Shown: piece by piece, positions 1-12,173 of the stretch
Layout: each line of letters starts with the position of its first letter
Position numbering within the stretch: position 1 is the first letter of the stretch
Source of the DNA: Jeotgalibaca ciconiae
GTDB taxonomy: Bacteria; Bacillota; Bacilli; Lactobacillales; Aerococcaceae
Direction: 5' to 3'
Length of the DNA stretch: 64,000 bases
NCBI RefSeq assembly: GCF_003955755.1
Contig: NZ_CP034465.1
Coordinates: forward strand, 62,001 to 126,000
Position numbers and translations under genes: made by a program
The notes under the pieces: model-generated
Database searches by the model: none
Seen by the model: the letters and a program-made list of their open reading frames with translations, nothing else
Told to the model about the DNA's origin: nothing

Positions 1-363
1 TGCAAGTATAATCGCCCGATCTCCATAAAGTTTTGCTGCTTCTTGATAGGCTTTTTTGCCCCAAGAACCCGAAATAACATAACCCGCTTTTCCTTCTTTG
101 AGAAGATTCATGGGTACTGCTGCAAATTGAAGGCTTGCACCGCCTTGAATAAATAACACTTTATAATTATCTGGAATATCCATTAATTTACGAAGGTGAG
201 CTTCAGCCTCATCAATAATATTTTGAAAAAGCGAGGATCGATGACTCAACTCCATCACAGACATCCCACTATCGTTATAAGATAATAGTTCTTGTTGAGC
301 TTTTTCTAAAACAGTTTGTGGCAGCACAGCAGGTCCAGCTGAAAAGTTCCACGTTTTTTTCAT
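1..363 (-). CDS. serC: Phosphoserine aminotransferase, N-terminal part (cut by window edge)
   Basis: The minus strand opens with an ATG at 363 and stays open for 121 codons to the window edge. The product starts [15 protein letters not shown], the hallmark N-terminus of phosphoserine aminotransferase, and continues with [11 protein letters not shown] and [10 protein letters not shown], typical of this PLP fold-type I enzyme. It makes 3-phosphoserine from 3-phosphohydroxypyruvate and glutamate in serine synthesis. The PLP lysine lies beyond the edge. I see no T-box or riboswitch motif upstream. The gene is separated from the glycolytic operon by an IS91-type element. Confidence 0.93.
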   Translation of the reverse strand, partial: MKKTWNFSAGPAVLPQTVLEKAQQELLSYNDSGMSVMELSHRSSLFQNIIDEAEAHLRKLMDIPDNYKVLFIQGGASLQFAAVPMNLLKEGKAGYVISGSWGKKAYQEAAKLYGDRAIILA

Positions 364-729
364 AATATCGCCTCATTTGCTTTTTCTAATATTTTTATCA
401 TTTGATTTTCATAAATTATTATAGCAGACTTTCATTTTTAAAAAAGGGTAAAAAGAAAATAAAATAAAAAAAGAGTTTTTCGATACCAAAATTAAATGTG
501 ATTATTTCTGTGAAGCTTTAGAAATCAAGTCGAAGAGAGTAGGAAAAACTTTCAGCTTATATTTGCAGTCATAACATTTATCGGCAAAGGATCACTTCAT
601 AAGTCCTCTCATTTTAGGGAGTTCACTCTTTAACGAAATAATTTTAAAAATTTCGATCTTAATTTATTTACAGCGCAAATATAGCTTAGAACTTTTGGAA
701 AGCTTGTTTTTATAAAACATATAAGAAAA
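364..729. other. Intergenic region upstream of serC
   Basis: About 365 bases of AT-rich sequence between serC and the IS91 element. It should hold the serC promoter and leader. I looked on the minus strand for the T-box core and for serine or glycine riboswitch motifs and saw none. A short hairpin with arms GAAATttt/aATTTC lies around 640-660. No convincing ORF is present. Confidence 0.4.
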
Positions 730-749
730 CCTCGAGCTAACGCTCGAGG
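730..749. terminator. Hairpin terminator at the 3' end of the IS91 element
   Basis: Perfect 8-bp stem CCTCGAGC/GCTCGAGG with a 4-nt loop, with T-rich tracts on both sides, so it can act in both directions. It follows the last IS91 ORF. Because IS91-type elements carry a hairpin near their replication-origin end, this could also be part of oriIS; I cannot separate the two. Confidence 0.7.
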
Positions 750-759
750 CCTTTTTATT

Positions 760-1077
760 TTAGTGGAGACTTTCAACTCGGAGATATCGATTGTCGTAGA
801 GGACGCCGGTGGCACCTCGGAAATATTCTGGAATCATTTCTCCCTGGCAGACTTGGCAGCTGAACCGCGGTGGGTCATGAGGATCTCCCCCATCCAGCCA
901 ATCGAATTGCTCCACGACCTCAAGTGGAATCTCTTCCACTGCCCTGCATTGACGACAGATATAGCTCACGCTCTTGTCCTTGGGCTCTCTGTCGTAATCC
1001 TTCCTAGTCGAACCGAAGGTTTTCAAGAGCTTGCGCTTCTGCTTTTCTCTGCTGGTGTTTTTCTTTTTCTGACTCAA
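760..1077 (-). CDS. Small zinc-ribbon protein overlapping the IS91-type transposase
   Basis: This frame runs about 74 bases inside the transposase 3' end and continues to 760. The longest open form would start at 1164, but a GGGAGGAG sequence upstream of TTG at 1077 suggests a start there, giving 105 aa. The N-terminal third is very basic (KKK, REKQKRK). The rest holds two CxxC pairs (YICRQC and FSCQVC), a likely four-cysteine zinc ribbon, and a conserved-looking C-terminus. I do not know its function. It could help DNA binding or modulate the transposase, being translationally coupled to it. It could also be a passenger gene. Confidence 0.6.
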   Translation of the reverse strand: MSQKKKNTSREKQKRKLLKTFGSTRKDYDREPKDKSVSYICRQCRAVEEIPLEVVEQFDWLDGGDPHDPPRFSCQVCQGEMIPEYFRGATGVLYDNRYLRVESLH

Positions 1078-2278
1078 TCCGTTCAATCTCCTCCCGTAAA
1101 TACCTGCTCGCATCCCAATCGTTCGCATATTGGATGGTAAGCTGTCCTTTTTTGGACACAACAATCCCCTTGAACTCGTAGTAGTTGCCGCATTTCGAAC
1201 ATTTGAGTGGATCGATTCCGAATGTTTCGGTTATCCTTTCGCGCCATTTTTTCGGTTGGGTCATCTTTCGCGCACGGATGAGCAACTTCGTCATCTTCTC
1301 CTGTAGATGACGGACCACCTTTTGGACGGTCTTCTTGATACGTCTGCTGTATAACCCGTAATGGCGGATTGTTTTGAAGCCTTTGTCCGGGATGTGCCGG
1401 ATCAGCGAAAGGATAAACTCTTTGGCCCCCATTATCTTGATTGCTTCTTTGTTTGTGCGTTTGTCATGATACCGGAAGAGGACCGTGTCACCATCGTAAT
1501 AGATGATCCGTTCGAGCGCGATGGGTCCTCGTTTCATATATCGGCTGATATATTGCAGCAGTGCCTTCACATTGGTCCTGCTCCGTTTCGGGGCGTTCAC
1601 GTAAAAGCCTTCCGCATTCTTCGAATACGCGTTTTGCAGCAGGGGCTGGGCTTTCTTCTTCTCCTTCGGAGTAAGGGTACGCCGCAGGAACTTAAGAACC
1701 GCGTTCTGCCAATGTATTCGCAAGAGTTTATAGGGAATGTAGTCGTAATCCACCCATTTCCCGCCGTCTGTCAACCCGCCCATGGTCACAATCATGTGCA
1801 CATGGGGATTGAACTCCAACTGGGAGCCGAAGGTATGTAGGCCTGCGATGATGCCCGGGGTGATGCGTTTCTTGCGGAAATACGCCTTCACCACGTTTGC
1901 TGCCTCATCCATTAATCCCTTCAACAGTTCCTCCCGGTGAAGGAGAAACAAATCCCGCAATCCTTCATCAATCGTGAACACGATATGCCGGTGAATGGTG
2001 TGGTACATGTCATCCGCAATCATGTCGCTCCAGCGCTGACTCTCCCCAACCGCACAGGTTGGGCAAAACTTTCCCTTGCAGCGAATCGGAACATGCTTGA
2101 CATCATGACAGCCTTCGCAAACGAACAATCGAAATCCTTTCCTCACATCGCCGCAATAGCGGAACTTATCTACTTCCGACAACACCACAGAGCGAATTCT
2201 TTTCTTGTGTATTCTCACAAGCGAGTCCCAATGGTGTTCTTTATCAAAGAAGATGGCGTGAAGAATATTCTTATTCAT
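1004..2278 (-). CDS. IS91-family transposase (HUH, Y2 type)
   Basis: 424 aa. The N-terminal part holds a cysteine-rich zinc finger (residues about 42-75, ending GKFCPTC). The HUH metal site is PHVHMIV with H159 and H161. The tyrosines of the rolling-circle nuclease fall in QYISRYMKR, with Y243 and Y247 spaced as YxxxY. A second CxxC pair (CSKCGNYYEF) lies near the C-terminus. This fits the IS91/Y2 transposase family, which moves by single-strand rolling-circle-like transposition without target duplications. Base composition is clearly more GC-rich than the neighbouring housekeeping genes, as expected for an acquired element. The ORF looks intact. It sits between eno and serC. Confidence 0.9.
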   Translation of the reverse strand: MNKNILHAIFFDKEHHWDSLVRIHKKRIRSVVLSEVDKFRYCGDVRKGFRLFVCEGCHDVKHVPIRCKGKFCPTCAVGESQRWSDMIADDMYHTIHRHIVFTIDEGLRDLFLLHREELLKGLMDEAANVVKAYFRKKRITPGIIAGLHTFGSQLEFNPHVHMIVTMGGLTDGGKWVDYDYIPYKLLRIHWQNAVLKFLRRTLTPKEKKKAQPLLQNAYSKNAEGFYVNAPKRSRTNVKALLQYISRYMKRGPIALERIIYYDGDTVLFRYHDKRTNKEAIKIMGAKEFILSLIRHIPDKGFKTIRHYGLYSRRIKKTVQKVVRHLQEKMTKLLIRARKMTQPKKWRERITETFGIDPLKCSKCGNYYEFKGIVVSKKGQLTIQYANDWDASRYLREEIERIESEKEKHQQRKAEAQALENLRFD

Positions 2279-2346
2279 ACCTTTATTTTACCCTCCGTGG
2301 AACAAAAAGCAAATTTGTGGAACATGCATCCGGATAAGCTTCTTTT

Positions 2347-2375
2347 CAAGAATAATTTTATAAAACCCTATACTA
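2347..2375. repeat. Short copy of the terminator-abutting repeat (eno)
   Basis: A sequence reading CAAGAATAATTTTATAAAAC followed by CCTATACTA is nearly identical to 9744-9774 and similar to the last 25 bases of the 161-bp repeats at 10674 and 44629. Like them it ends directly against the T-tract of an intrinsic terminator, here that of eno. Confidence 0.7.
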
Positions 2376-2379
2376 CAAA

Positions 2380-2414
2380 AAAACTCTATCTACTATAAAA
2401 GCAGATAGAGTTTT
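2380..2414 (-). terminator. Terminator of the glycolytic operon (after eno)
   Basis: Stem AAAACTCTATCT/AGATAGAGTTTT with an 11-base loop, followed on the minus strand by a run of T. It lies 12 bases downstream of the eno stop codon. Confidence 0.85.
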
Positions 2415-2425
2415 CCATAAAACTA

Positions 2426-3757
<1,332 letters not shown>

Positions 3758-3818
3758 TTATACACATTAATTCTAGACAACTTTTCTTAAGATTGCAACA
3801 ACTTCTTGTGCATTGCAA

Positions 3819-5347
3819 TTACTTAATGATTAATGATTCACCAGTCATTTCTGCTGGTTTTTCAACATTTAATAAGTCTAACATCGTTGGAGCAACATCA
3901 GCTAATTTACCGTCAGTACGTAAAGTTACGTCTTTTTTCGTAACAATTACAGGAACTGGTACAGTAGTATGAGCTGTATGTGGTGTACCTTCAGGTGTGA
4001 TCATTGTATCTGCGTTACCATGGTCAGCAAAAATAATCGCATAGCCATCATGCGCAAGAATTCGATCAACAACTCTTCCTAAGTTTTCGTCTACCGCTTC
4101 AATTGCTTTAATGGTTGGCTCCAACATACCTGAATGACCTACCATATCAGGATTAGCAAAGTTCAAGAGAATCGCATCATACTTTTCTTCATCGATTTCT
4201 TTTACCAGTGCATCCCCTACTTCGTAAGCACTCATTTCAGGTTGTAAATCATAAGTTGCTACTTTTGGTGAAGGGATTAAAATACGGTCTTCCCCCTCAA
4301 ACGGATCATGTTTTCCACCATTCATAAAGAACGTTACATGTGGATATTTTTCCGTTTCAGCAATATGAAGTTGCGTCATTCCTTCTTTACTCAATACTTC
4401 TGCTACTACATTTTCTAATGGGATTGGCGGGAATGCCACATCCGCAATAACACTATCTTGATAAAGAGTCATTGTAACAAATTTTACATTTTCAGGATGA
4501 ATTCCACGTTCAAATTCAGTCCATTCTTTGTTTGTAAAAGCATTTGATAATTGGATTGCACGGTCGGGTCTAAAGTTAAAGAAAATAACTGCGTCATTAT
4601 CTTTTACTGTTCCAATCGGTTGACCATCTCTTACGATAACGCTTGGCAGCACAAATTCATCGGTAATGCCATTTTCATAGCTAACTTCGACAACTTCTTG
4701 TGCAGAGCTATATTCTTCCCCTTTTCCAAGGACAACTGCATCATAAGCTTTTTCAACACGTTCCCAACGTTTGTCACGGTCCATTGCGTAATATCTACCA
4801 GACACCGTCGCAATTTCACCAAGACCGAGTTCATGCATCTTGTCTTCAATTATCTTGATATATCCTGGAGCAGCATGCGGATCAACATCACGACCATCTA
4901 AAAAGGCATGAAGATATACTTTTTTAACTCCTTTTTCTTTTGCACTTTCAAGCAAAGCAAGGATGTGGTTAATGTGACTATGTACACCGCCATCAGAAAG
5001 CAAGCCAAATAAATGCAGACTTGAATCATTTTGTATTGCATGATTGTATGCACCAGTTAGCGCTGGATTAGTTAAGAATTCTCCATCAACGATTGCCTTG
5101 TCGATACGCGTTAAACTTTGGTATACCACACGTCCAGCACCAATATTTGTATGACCTACTTCCGAATTCCCCATTTGCCCTTCTGGCAAGCCTACTGCTA
5201 AACCAGAGGCTTGCATAGTTGCATGTGGGAATTCATTCCAGTAGCGGTCAAAATTTGGTTTGTTCGCTTGTGCTACAGCATTACCTACTGTCTCATTTCG
5301 ACAACCAAAGCCATCTAAAATGATGATTGCTACAGGTTTTTTACTCA

Positions 5348-5348
<1 letters not shown>
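3819..5348 (-). CDS. gpmI: 2,3-bisphosphoglycerate-independent phosphoglycerate mutase
   Basis: 509 aa, the usual size. It interconverts 3- and 2-phosphoglycerate using two Mn ions. The N-terminus [10 protein letters not shown] holds the first metal aspartate, [14 protein letters not shown] holds the catalytic serine, and the C-terminal ADHGNAD and TPHTAHT motifs complete the alkaline-phosphatase-type metal site. Its ATG overlaps the tpiA stop by one base, so translation is coupled. Many lactic acid bacteria use the cofactor-dependent mutase; this operon has the Bacillus-type enzyme in the Bacillus position. Confidence 0.97.
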
Positions 5349-7323
<1,975 letters not shown>

Positions 7324-7352
7324 AAAATGACCTCCGTTCAGAGTTTTCATAT

Positions 7353-7386
7353 AAAAAAGCGAGGAAGCGCGTTGCTTCCCCGCTTT
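7353..7386 (-). terminator. Intra-operon terminator between gap and pgk
   Basis: On the minus strand, AAAAGCGGGGAAGC and GCTTCCTCGC form a stem with a 5-base loop, followed by TTTTTT. In this position it should stop part of the transcripts after gap and lower expression of pgk-tpiA-gpmI-eno relative to gap, or act as an RNA-processing site. Confidence 0.75.
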
Positions 7387-7424
7387 TCGTTCTTTACGAT
7401 CCAGCTATCGGATTAATTCAAATC

Positions 7425-8426
7425 TTATAGGTTAGTAAAGTATTCTAAAGTACGAACTAATTGTGCAGTGTATGACATTTCGTTATCGTACCAAGAAACA
7501 GTTTTAACTAATTGTTGGTCTCCAACTGTCATTACTTTAGTTTGTGTTTCGTCAAACAATGAGCCGTAAGTCATTCCTACGATATCTGCAGAAACGATTT
7601 GGTCTTCGTTGTAACCGTAAGATTCGTCAGAAGCAGCTTTCATTGCAGCGTTAACTTCATCAACAGTAACTTTTTTGTCTAGAACTGTAACTAATTCAGT
7701 TAATGAACCAGCAGCTACAGGAACACGTTGTGCAGCGCCATCAAGTTTACCTTTAAGTTCTGGTAAAACATCACCGATTGCTTTAGCAGCACCAGTTGTG
7801 TTAGGGATGATGCTTTCTGCAGCGGCACGAGCACGACGGAAGTCACCTTTTGCATGTGGAGCATCCAATGTGTTTTGGTCACCTGTGTAAGCGTGGATTG
7901 TAGTCATAAGACCTGAAACGATACCAAACTCATCGTTTAATGTTTTAGCCATAGGAGCTAAACAGTTAGTTGTACATGAAGCACCAGATACAATAACATC
8001 GTCTGCTGTTAATGTTTCATGGTTAACGTTATAAACGATTGTTTTAACATCGCTACCTGCAGGAGCAGATAATAGAACACGTTTTGCGCCAGCTTCGATG
8101 TGAGCCATTGCTGCATCTTTGCTGTTGAAGAAACCAGTACATTCTAATACAAATTCTACACCTAACTCGCCCCATGGGTTGTCAGCTGGGTTTCTGTGAG
8201 AGAAGATTTTGATTTCTTTTCCATTGATTGTGAATGAATCTTCGTTAACTACAACTTCACCATTGAAACGTCCTTGTGTAGTATCATATTTTAACAAATG
8301 AGCTAACATTTTAGCGTCAGTCAAGTCGTTGATTGCCACCACTTCGATACCTTCAAGTTCTTGGATACGACGGAATGCAAGACGACCAATACGTCCAAAC
8401 CCATTAATTGCTATTTTTGTTGTCAT
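7425..8426 (-). CDS. gap: Glyceraldehyde-3-phosphate dehydrogenase, glycolytic (NAD) type
   Basis: 333 aa. It oxidises glyceraldehyde 3-phosphate to 1,3-bisphosphoglycerate. The Rossmann start is [15 protein letters not shown], the NAD-ribose aspartate is in AINDLTD (D34), and the catalytic cysteine is C151 in SGASCTTNC. The end [15 protein letters not shown] is typical. It lies 39 bases after cggR, the classic arrangement in which CggR controls glycolysis. Confidence 0.97.
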   Translation of the reverse strand: MTTKIAINGFGRIGRLAFRRIQELEGIEVVAINDLTDAKMLAHLLKYDTTQGRFNGEVVVNEDSFTINGKEIKIFSHRNPADNPWGELGVEFVLECTGFFNSKDAAMAHIEAGAKRVLLSAPAGSDVKTIVYNVNHETLTADDVIVSGASCTTNCLAPMAKTLNDEFGIVSGLMTTIHAYTGDQNTLDAPHAKGDFRRARAAAESIIPNTTGAAKAIGDVLPELKGKLDGAAQRVPVAAGSLTELVTVLDKKVTVDEVNAAMKAASDESYGYNEDQIVSADIVGMTYGSLFDETQTKVMTVGDQQLVKTVSWYDNEMSYTAQLVRTLEYFTNL

Positions 8427-8465
8427 ACTAAGATTTCCTCCTTTAGGATAATCAGTTTTTTTATT

Positions 8466-9503
8466 TTAAAGGGTATCCCCTTTTAAAATCAAGTTAGCAG
8501 CACCTTCATCTGTTACAAGCCACGTATGTTCAGGTGCGATGTGTGAATAAGCTTTAATCGCTTTTGCTTTTAATTCTCCTCCTGCTATGGCTATCGCATA
8601 GGGAATTCTCTCAACATCTTCTATCTGAAGCCCAAATCGTGAGAGTCGGGAAATAATAGTTCCCTTTTCGTCAAAGTAACAACCAAATGCTTCTCCAACT
8701 ACTTCGTTGTTCGTTAGCAACTTTTTCTCTTCTTCAGACATCTTACGACGTTCCATCATAACTTTAGCATTTCCGATGCTATATAACAAGCAATTCGCAC
8801 GTTTCATCATGTTCATTGTGTATCGAATCGTAGGCTCATTTTTCAATGAGTCTAATGCTTGCGCACTAAGGTTATCAGGAGCGAATAATGCAGTGTTTTC
8901 TCCCCCTGTTGCTTGCGCCATTAAGTCACTGACAGAATTGGCTTGAATCGACATTACTTCTCCTAAGCCGCCTCTGGATGGGACAAACGTAAACTTTCGA
9001 TTATCAGATAGTTCTGTTGTCATGTTTTTTGCCATAGCAGCCATTGTACTTCCGCCTGCTACTGCAACGATAAACTCACCTTCAGGTAATAGTTCATCAA
9101 ACATATTTACTGCTGCAATTCCTAATTGATCCAGGATTGTACTGTCATCATCAAGATTACCAGGGACAATTCTACATAATTGTAATTTCAGCATTTTAGC
9201 TAGTTCTTCTTCTTTTGCATTCATTTTCATGAAGTGATCGATAATGCTCTCAAGCTCATAAAATACTTTTTTCCCTTTATGCGTCAATTCCATCCCGGCT
9301 TTTGAACTCGACACGATTCCATTCTTTCTTAAAAAATCTGTCTCGGTTCGTAAAGTACGCTCGGATTGATTTAACTTTTCAGATAAGGCTCTTCGTCCAA
9401 TAGGCGAACATGCCTGAATCTCTTTTAAAATACGATATCGGGAATGTAGCACTGTCAGCAAATCAGGAACTATTTTTTGTAAGACTGAAATGGAATCCTT
9501 CAT
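8466..9503 (-). CDS. cggR: Central glycolytic genes regulator (SorC/DeoR family)
   Basis: 345 aa if translation starts at the ATG at 9503, which has GAGGGG just upstream; an ATG at 9533 is also possible but has no clear ribosome-binding site. Residues about 15-95 form a winged helix-turn-helix (RALSEKLNQSERTLRTETDFLR). The rest is the SorC-type sugar-phosphate-binding domain (VAVAGGSTMAAMA, FVPSRGGLGEV). In Bacillus, CggR represses this operon and is released by fructose 1,6-bisphosphate. Being first gene of the operon implies autoregulation. I did not find a clear match to the known CggR operator. Confidence 0.93.
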   Translation of the reverse strand: MKDSISVLQKIVPDLLTVLHSRYRILKEIQACSPIGRRALSEKLNQSERTLRTETDFLRKNGIVSSSKAGMELTHKGKKVFYELESIIDHFMKMNAKEEELAKMLKLQLCRIVPGNLDDDSTILDQLGIAAVNMFDELLPEGEFIVAVAGGSTMAAMAKNMTTELSDNRKFTFVPSRGGLGEVMSIQANSVSDLMAQATGGENTALFAPDNLSAQALDSLKNEPTIRYTMNMMKRANCLLYSIGNAKVMMERRKMSEEEKKLLTNNEVVGEAFGCYFDEKGTIISRLSRFGLQIEDVERIPYAIAIAGGELKAKAIKAYSHIAPEHTWLVTDEGAANLILKGDTL

Positions 9504-9633
9504 AAAACCCCTCGTTTCTATTTTGTTGGTCATTTGAAGACCAACTGAGAACTTCCTTCTTAATTAAAAGATATTCTTCAAATTGTGTTGAAAAAAGGAG
9601 AAGTAATCTGCATTTCTTAACCCTACGCTATTT

Positions 9634-9662
9634 ATTTTATCAATTATCCAATCATTTGACAA
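9634..9662 (-). promoter_or_regulatory. Promoter of the cggR-gap operon
   Basis: TTGTCA, a 17-base spacer and TAAAAT on the minus strand, about 130 bases upstream of the chosen cggR start. Both boxes differ from consensus by one base. The rest of the 310-base gap to clpP holds a short repeat copy and the clpP terminator. Confidence 0.7.
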
Positions 9663-9743
9663 CCATTTATGCTCTTTTCTACCCTTTCTCATTGTTTTCT
9701 AATCTTATTACGGGCCTTTTTTTGACCCTCGACAGCTCAAGCA

Positions 9744-9774
9744 CAAGAATAATTTTATAAAACCCTATACTATC
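9744..9774. repeat. Short copy of the terminator-abutting repeat (clpP)
   Basis: CAAGAATAATTTTATAAAAC followed by CCTATACTATC, nearly identical to 2347-2375. Its end lies directly against the T-tract of the clpP terminator, the same geometry as the other copies. Confidence 0.7.
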
Positions 9775-9776
9775 AA

Positions 9777-9806
9777 AAAAGGCAACCAAATAACTGGCTG
9801 CCTTTT
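9777..9806 (-). terminator. Terminator of clpP
   Basis: Stem AAAAGGCAGCCA/TGGTTGCCTTTT on the minus strand, with a T run continuing to 9775, starting a few bases after the clpP stop codon. Confidence 0.8.
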
Positions 9807-9813
9807 ACTTATA

Positions 9814-10407
9814 TTATGATAAGCTCTTTGAACTTTCCATTACTTCATCGATAATACCATATTCTTTTGCTTGATCAGCACTCATATAGTTATCTCGATC
9901 TGTATCTCTTTCGATCACTTCTAATGGTTGTCCTGTTTTTTCAGATAGGATTTTATTTAAGCGTTCACGTGTTTTAAGGATGTGTCTTGCAGCAATTTCA
10001 ATTTCAGTTGCTTGTCCTTGTGCTCCACCTAACGGTTGGTGAATCATAATTTCTGCATTAGGTAATGCAAAACGTTTGCCTTTCGTTCCAGCAGTTAATA
10101 GGAAGCTGCCCATTGAAGCTGCCATACCCATAGCGATTGTTTGCACATCTGCTTTAACAAAATTCATTGTGTCGTAAATTGCTAGTCCAGCAGAAACAGA
10201 ACCACCTGGAGAATTAATATAAATATAAATATCTTTCTCAGGATCTTGTGCATCCAAAAATAGTAATTGCGCAATTACTGAGTTAGCGGTATTGTCATCA
10301 ATTGGACCACTTAACATAATAATACGATCTTTTAATAGTCTGGAATAAATATCATAGGCACGTTCACCGCGCGATGATTGTTCGATAACTGTAGGTATTA
10401 AATTCAT
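9814..10407 (-). CDS. clpP: ATP-dependent Clp protease proteolytic subunit
   Basis: 197 aa from the ATG at 10407, preceded by GGGGGA; the longer ORF would add 17 unlikely residues. It forms the tetradecameric protease chamber that works with Clp ATPases such as ClpX and ClpC. The catalytic triad is visible as S98 (GMAASMGSF), H123 (IMIHQPLGG) and D172. The gene stands alone, with its own terminator and a CtsR-box promoter, as usual for stress-induced clpP in Firmicutes. Confidence 0.97.
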   Translation of the reverse strand: MNLIPTVIEQSSRGERAYDIYSRLLKDRIIMLSGPIDDNTANSVIAQLLFLDAQDPEKDIYIYINSPGGSVSAGLAIYDTMNFVKADVQTIAMGMAASMGSFLLTAGTKGKRFALPNAEIMIHQPLGGAQGQATEIEIAARHILKTRERLNKILSEKTGQPLEVIERDTDRDNYMSADQAKEYGIIDEVMESSKSLS

Positions 10408-10449
10408 TTCATTTCCCCCTATACGATATATTCTTTCTTTACAATGAGT

Positions 10450-10478
10450 ATTGTACACTAATGGTCAAACAAGGTCAA
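10450..10478 (-). promoter_or_regulatory. clpP promoter
   Basis: TTGACC, a 17-base spacer and TACAAT on the minus strand, ending about 45 bases before the clpP start. The CtsR box covers the -35 element and part of the spacer. Confidence 0.75.
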
Positions 10479-10479
10479 T
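10463..10479 (+). promoter_or_regulatory. CtsR operator
   Basis: The plus strand reads GGTCAAACAAGGTCAAT. It matches the CtsR heptad direct repeat (GGTCAAA, three bases, GGTCAAA) at all but the last base. It overlaps the clpP promoter, so clpP should be repressed by CtsR and induced on heat or protein stress. ctsR itself is not in this window. Confidence 0.85.
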
Positions 10480-10652
10480 AATTACGATTGGTTTATTTGA
10501 CTAATGAAAGAATACTATTGTATCTTATTTTACCAAACATTTGAAATTATTATAGGTATTTCTCAAGAAAACGAAGAAATCTCATAATATGTGCCAGCGA
10601 GTATACTGCTTTCCAAGAGACAGGTTGAACCGCTCGTCACCGATGGCGGAAA

Positions 10653-10667
10653 AAACCCTATACTACC
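10653..10667. repeat. Partial repeat end preceding the 161-bp repeat
   Basis: AACCCTATACTACCC matches the end of the short repeat copies at 2347 and 9744 and lies a few bases before the full copy at 10674, as if two copies had inserted at nearly the same place. The rest of the clpP-icd gap (10408-10882) holds the clpP promoter, this region and the icd terminator; no gene is seen. Confidence 0.45.
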
Positions 10668-10673
10668 CTACTC

Positions 10674-10834
10674 CATAAGAAAAGCGGACAAGTCCGCCTT
10701 GGCCTATGAAAAAATAGGAAATTTGACCCTGAATGAGCAGCGAAGCGCGCAATGGGGCAAATTTATCTTTTTTTCACTAGGTCAGGACTTGGGAGCTAGA
10801 CATTGATGGCTGAACTTATAATCCCCTAGTCTAT
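10674..10834 (+). repeat. 161-bp dispersed repeat, copy A
   Basis: This stretch recurs at 44629-44789 with one visible base difference (GCGGAC here, GCGAAC there). It begins CATAAGAAAAGCGGAC with an internal palindrome GCGGACAAGTCCGC and ends CCCTAGTCTAT directly against the icd terminator. No protein of note is encoded. Such near-identity over 34 kb suggests recent spread or gene conversion. It may be a miniature mobile element, but I see no terminal inverted repeats. Confidence 0.85.
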
Positions 10835-10837
10835 CAA

Positions 10838-10872
10838 AAAGAAACAATCGAATTTATTTCGATTGTTTCTTT
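10838..10872 (-). terminator. Terminator of the acnA-citZ-icd operon
   Basis: Stem AAAGAAACAATCGAA/TTCGATTGTTTCTTT with a TTTA-type loop, just after the icd stop codon, with a T run continuing on the minus strand. Confidence 0.85.
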
Positions 10873-10882
10873 GAATAAAGCT

Positions 10883-12151
10883 CTATAAGTTGTTAATTAG
10901 TAAATCCGCGAATCCTGAGCAACTTACTTCCGTTGCACCATCCATTAGACGTGCAAAGTCATAGGTTACCGTCTTATCGGAAATTGTTTTTTCCAATGCT
11001 TTTACGATTAAATCAGCTGCTTCTTTCCAACCGATGTGTTCTAGCATCAATGTTCCCGAAAGTATAACGGATGAAGGGTTTACTTTGTCCTGTCCTGCAT
11101 ACTTTGGAGCAGTACCATGAGTAGCTTCAAAAATAGCATGTCCCGTATCATAATTAATATTCGCTCCTGGCGCAATACCGATTCCTCCGACTTGGGCAGC
11201 TAATGCATCAGATATATAATCTCCATTCAAATTCATCGTGGCTACTACGTCAAATTCATCTGGACGGGTCAGAATTTGTTGTAAGAAAATATCTGCAATT
11301 ACATCTTTTACTACAATCTTTCCAGCTTTTTCGGCCTCGTCCTGAGCTTTATTTGCTGCTGCTGAGCCTTCCGTTTCTTTAATACGATCATACTGATTCC
11401 AAGTGAATACTTTATCGCCGAATTCTTTTTCTGCTAATTCGTATCCCCACTGTTTAAAGGCACCTTCTGTATATTTCATGATGTTTCCTTTATGAACAAG
11501 GGTTACTGTTGGACGATTTTCTTTAATCGCATACTCAATGGCAGCACGAACAAGACGATCTGTTCCTTCTTTAGAAATAGGTTTGATTCCGATTCCACTT
11601 GATTCTGGGAAACGTATTTTATCAATTCCCATTGTATTAGTTAAAAACTCAATGATTTGTTTTGCTTCTTTACTATCTTTTTCAAATTCAATTCCTGCAT
11701 AAATATCTTCCGTATTTTCTCGAAAAATCACCATATCGGTCAATTCAGGACGTTTCACAGGAGAAGGAACCCCTTCGAAATAGCGAACTGGACGTAGACA
11801 GACATACAAATCCAACTCTTGTCTTAATGCTACATTTAGTGATCGAAAACCTCCACCAATTGGGGTCGTTAAAGGTCCTTTTATTGCGATGAAATACTCT
11901 TCAATCTCATCCAGTGTTTTTTGTGGCAGCCATTCGCCCGTTTGATCAAATGCTTTTTCGCCTGCCAGAACTTCTTTCCATTGTATTTGACGGCTACCTT
12001 TGTAAGCTTTTTTCACTGCTTCATTAAACACACGCTCTGATGCACGCCAAATATCTGGACCAATTCCATCTCCTTCGATAAAAGGTATGACTGGATTATT
12101 TGGTGTAGCCACCTTGCCATCTATTACTTTAATTTTTTCTCCTACAGTCAT
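10883..12151 (-). CDS. icd: Isocitrate dehydrogenase, NADP-dependent
   Basis: 422 aa, normal size. It oxidises isocitrate to 2-oxoglutarate. [11 protein letters not shown] is the N-terminal nucleotide loop, [22 protein letters not shown] holds the isocitrate-binding serine and arginines, and [17 protein letters not shown] the metal aspartates. [16 protein letters not shown] keeps the Lys-Tyr pair that marks NADP specificity. It is the last gene of acnA-citZ-icd, 22 bases after citZ. Together they turn oxaloacetate and acetyl-CoA into 2-oxoglutarate for glutamate synthesis. Confidence 0.96.
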   Translation of the reverse strand: MTVGEKIKVIDGKVATPNNPVIPFIEGDGIGPDIWRASERVFNEAVKKAYKGSRQIQWKEVLAGEKAFDQTGEWLPQKTLDEIEEYFIAIKGPLTTPIGGGFRSLNVALRQELDLYVCLRPVRYFEGVPSPVKRPELTDMVIFRENTEDIYAGIEFEKDSKEAKQIIEFLTNTMGIDKIRFPESSGIGIKPISKEGTDRLVRAAIEYAIKENRPTVTLVHKGNIMKYTEGAFKQWGYELAEKEFGDKVFTWNQYDRIKETEGSAAANKAQDEAEKAGKIVVKDVIADIFLQQILTRPDEFDVVATMNLNGDYISDALAAQVGGIGIAPGANINYDTGHAIFEATHGTAPKYAGQDKVNPSSVILSGTLMLEHIGWKEAADLIVKALEKTISDKTVTYDFARLMDGATEVSCSGFADLLINNL

Positions 12152-12173
12152 GAACTGAATTCCTCCCTAGTTA

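Larger units (their letters stand above)
730..2350 (-). mobile_element. IS91-family insertion element (approximate limits)
   Basis: The element holds the Y2 transposase and the overlapping zinc-ribbon ORF, and ends near the 730-749 hairpin. The upstream limit is inferred. At 2347 a CAAG is followed by a 28-base sequence that recurs at 9744, also beginning at CAAG, so chromosomal repeat sequence seems to begin there. CAAG/CTTG is among the tetranucleotide targets reported for IS91. Such elements have no terminal inverted repeats, so the ends cannot be fixed from one copy. Confidence 0.55.

Noticed and set aside
364-729. T-box or riboswitch before serC
   Set aside because: No T-box core, specifier hairpin or known riboswitch core could be found on the minus strand.
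1361-1840. 159-codon plus-strand ORF
   Set aside because: It lies entirely antisense to the IS91 transposase, has no ribosome site and no recognisable domain; high GC of the element keeps the frame open.
10591-10806. 71-codon plus-strand ORF between clpP and icd
   Set aside because: It runs through the 161-bp repeat; copy B does not keep a similar start and no ribosome site is seen.
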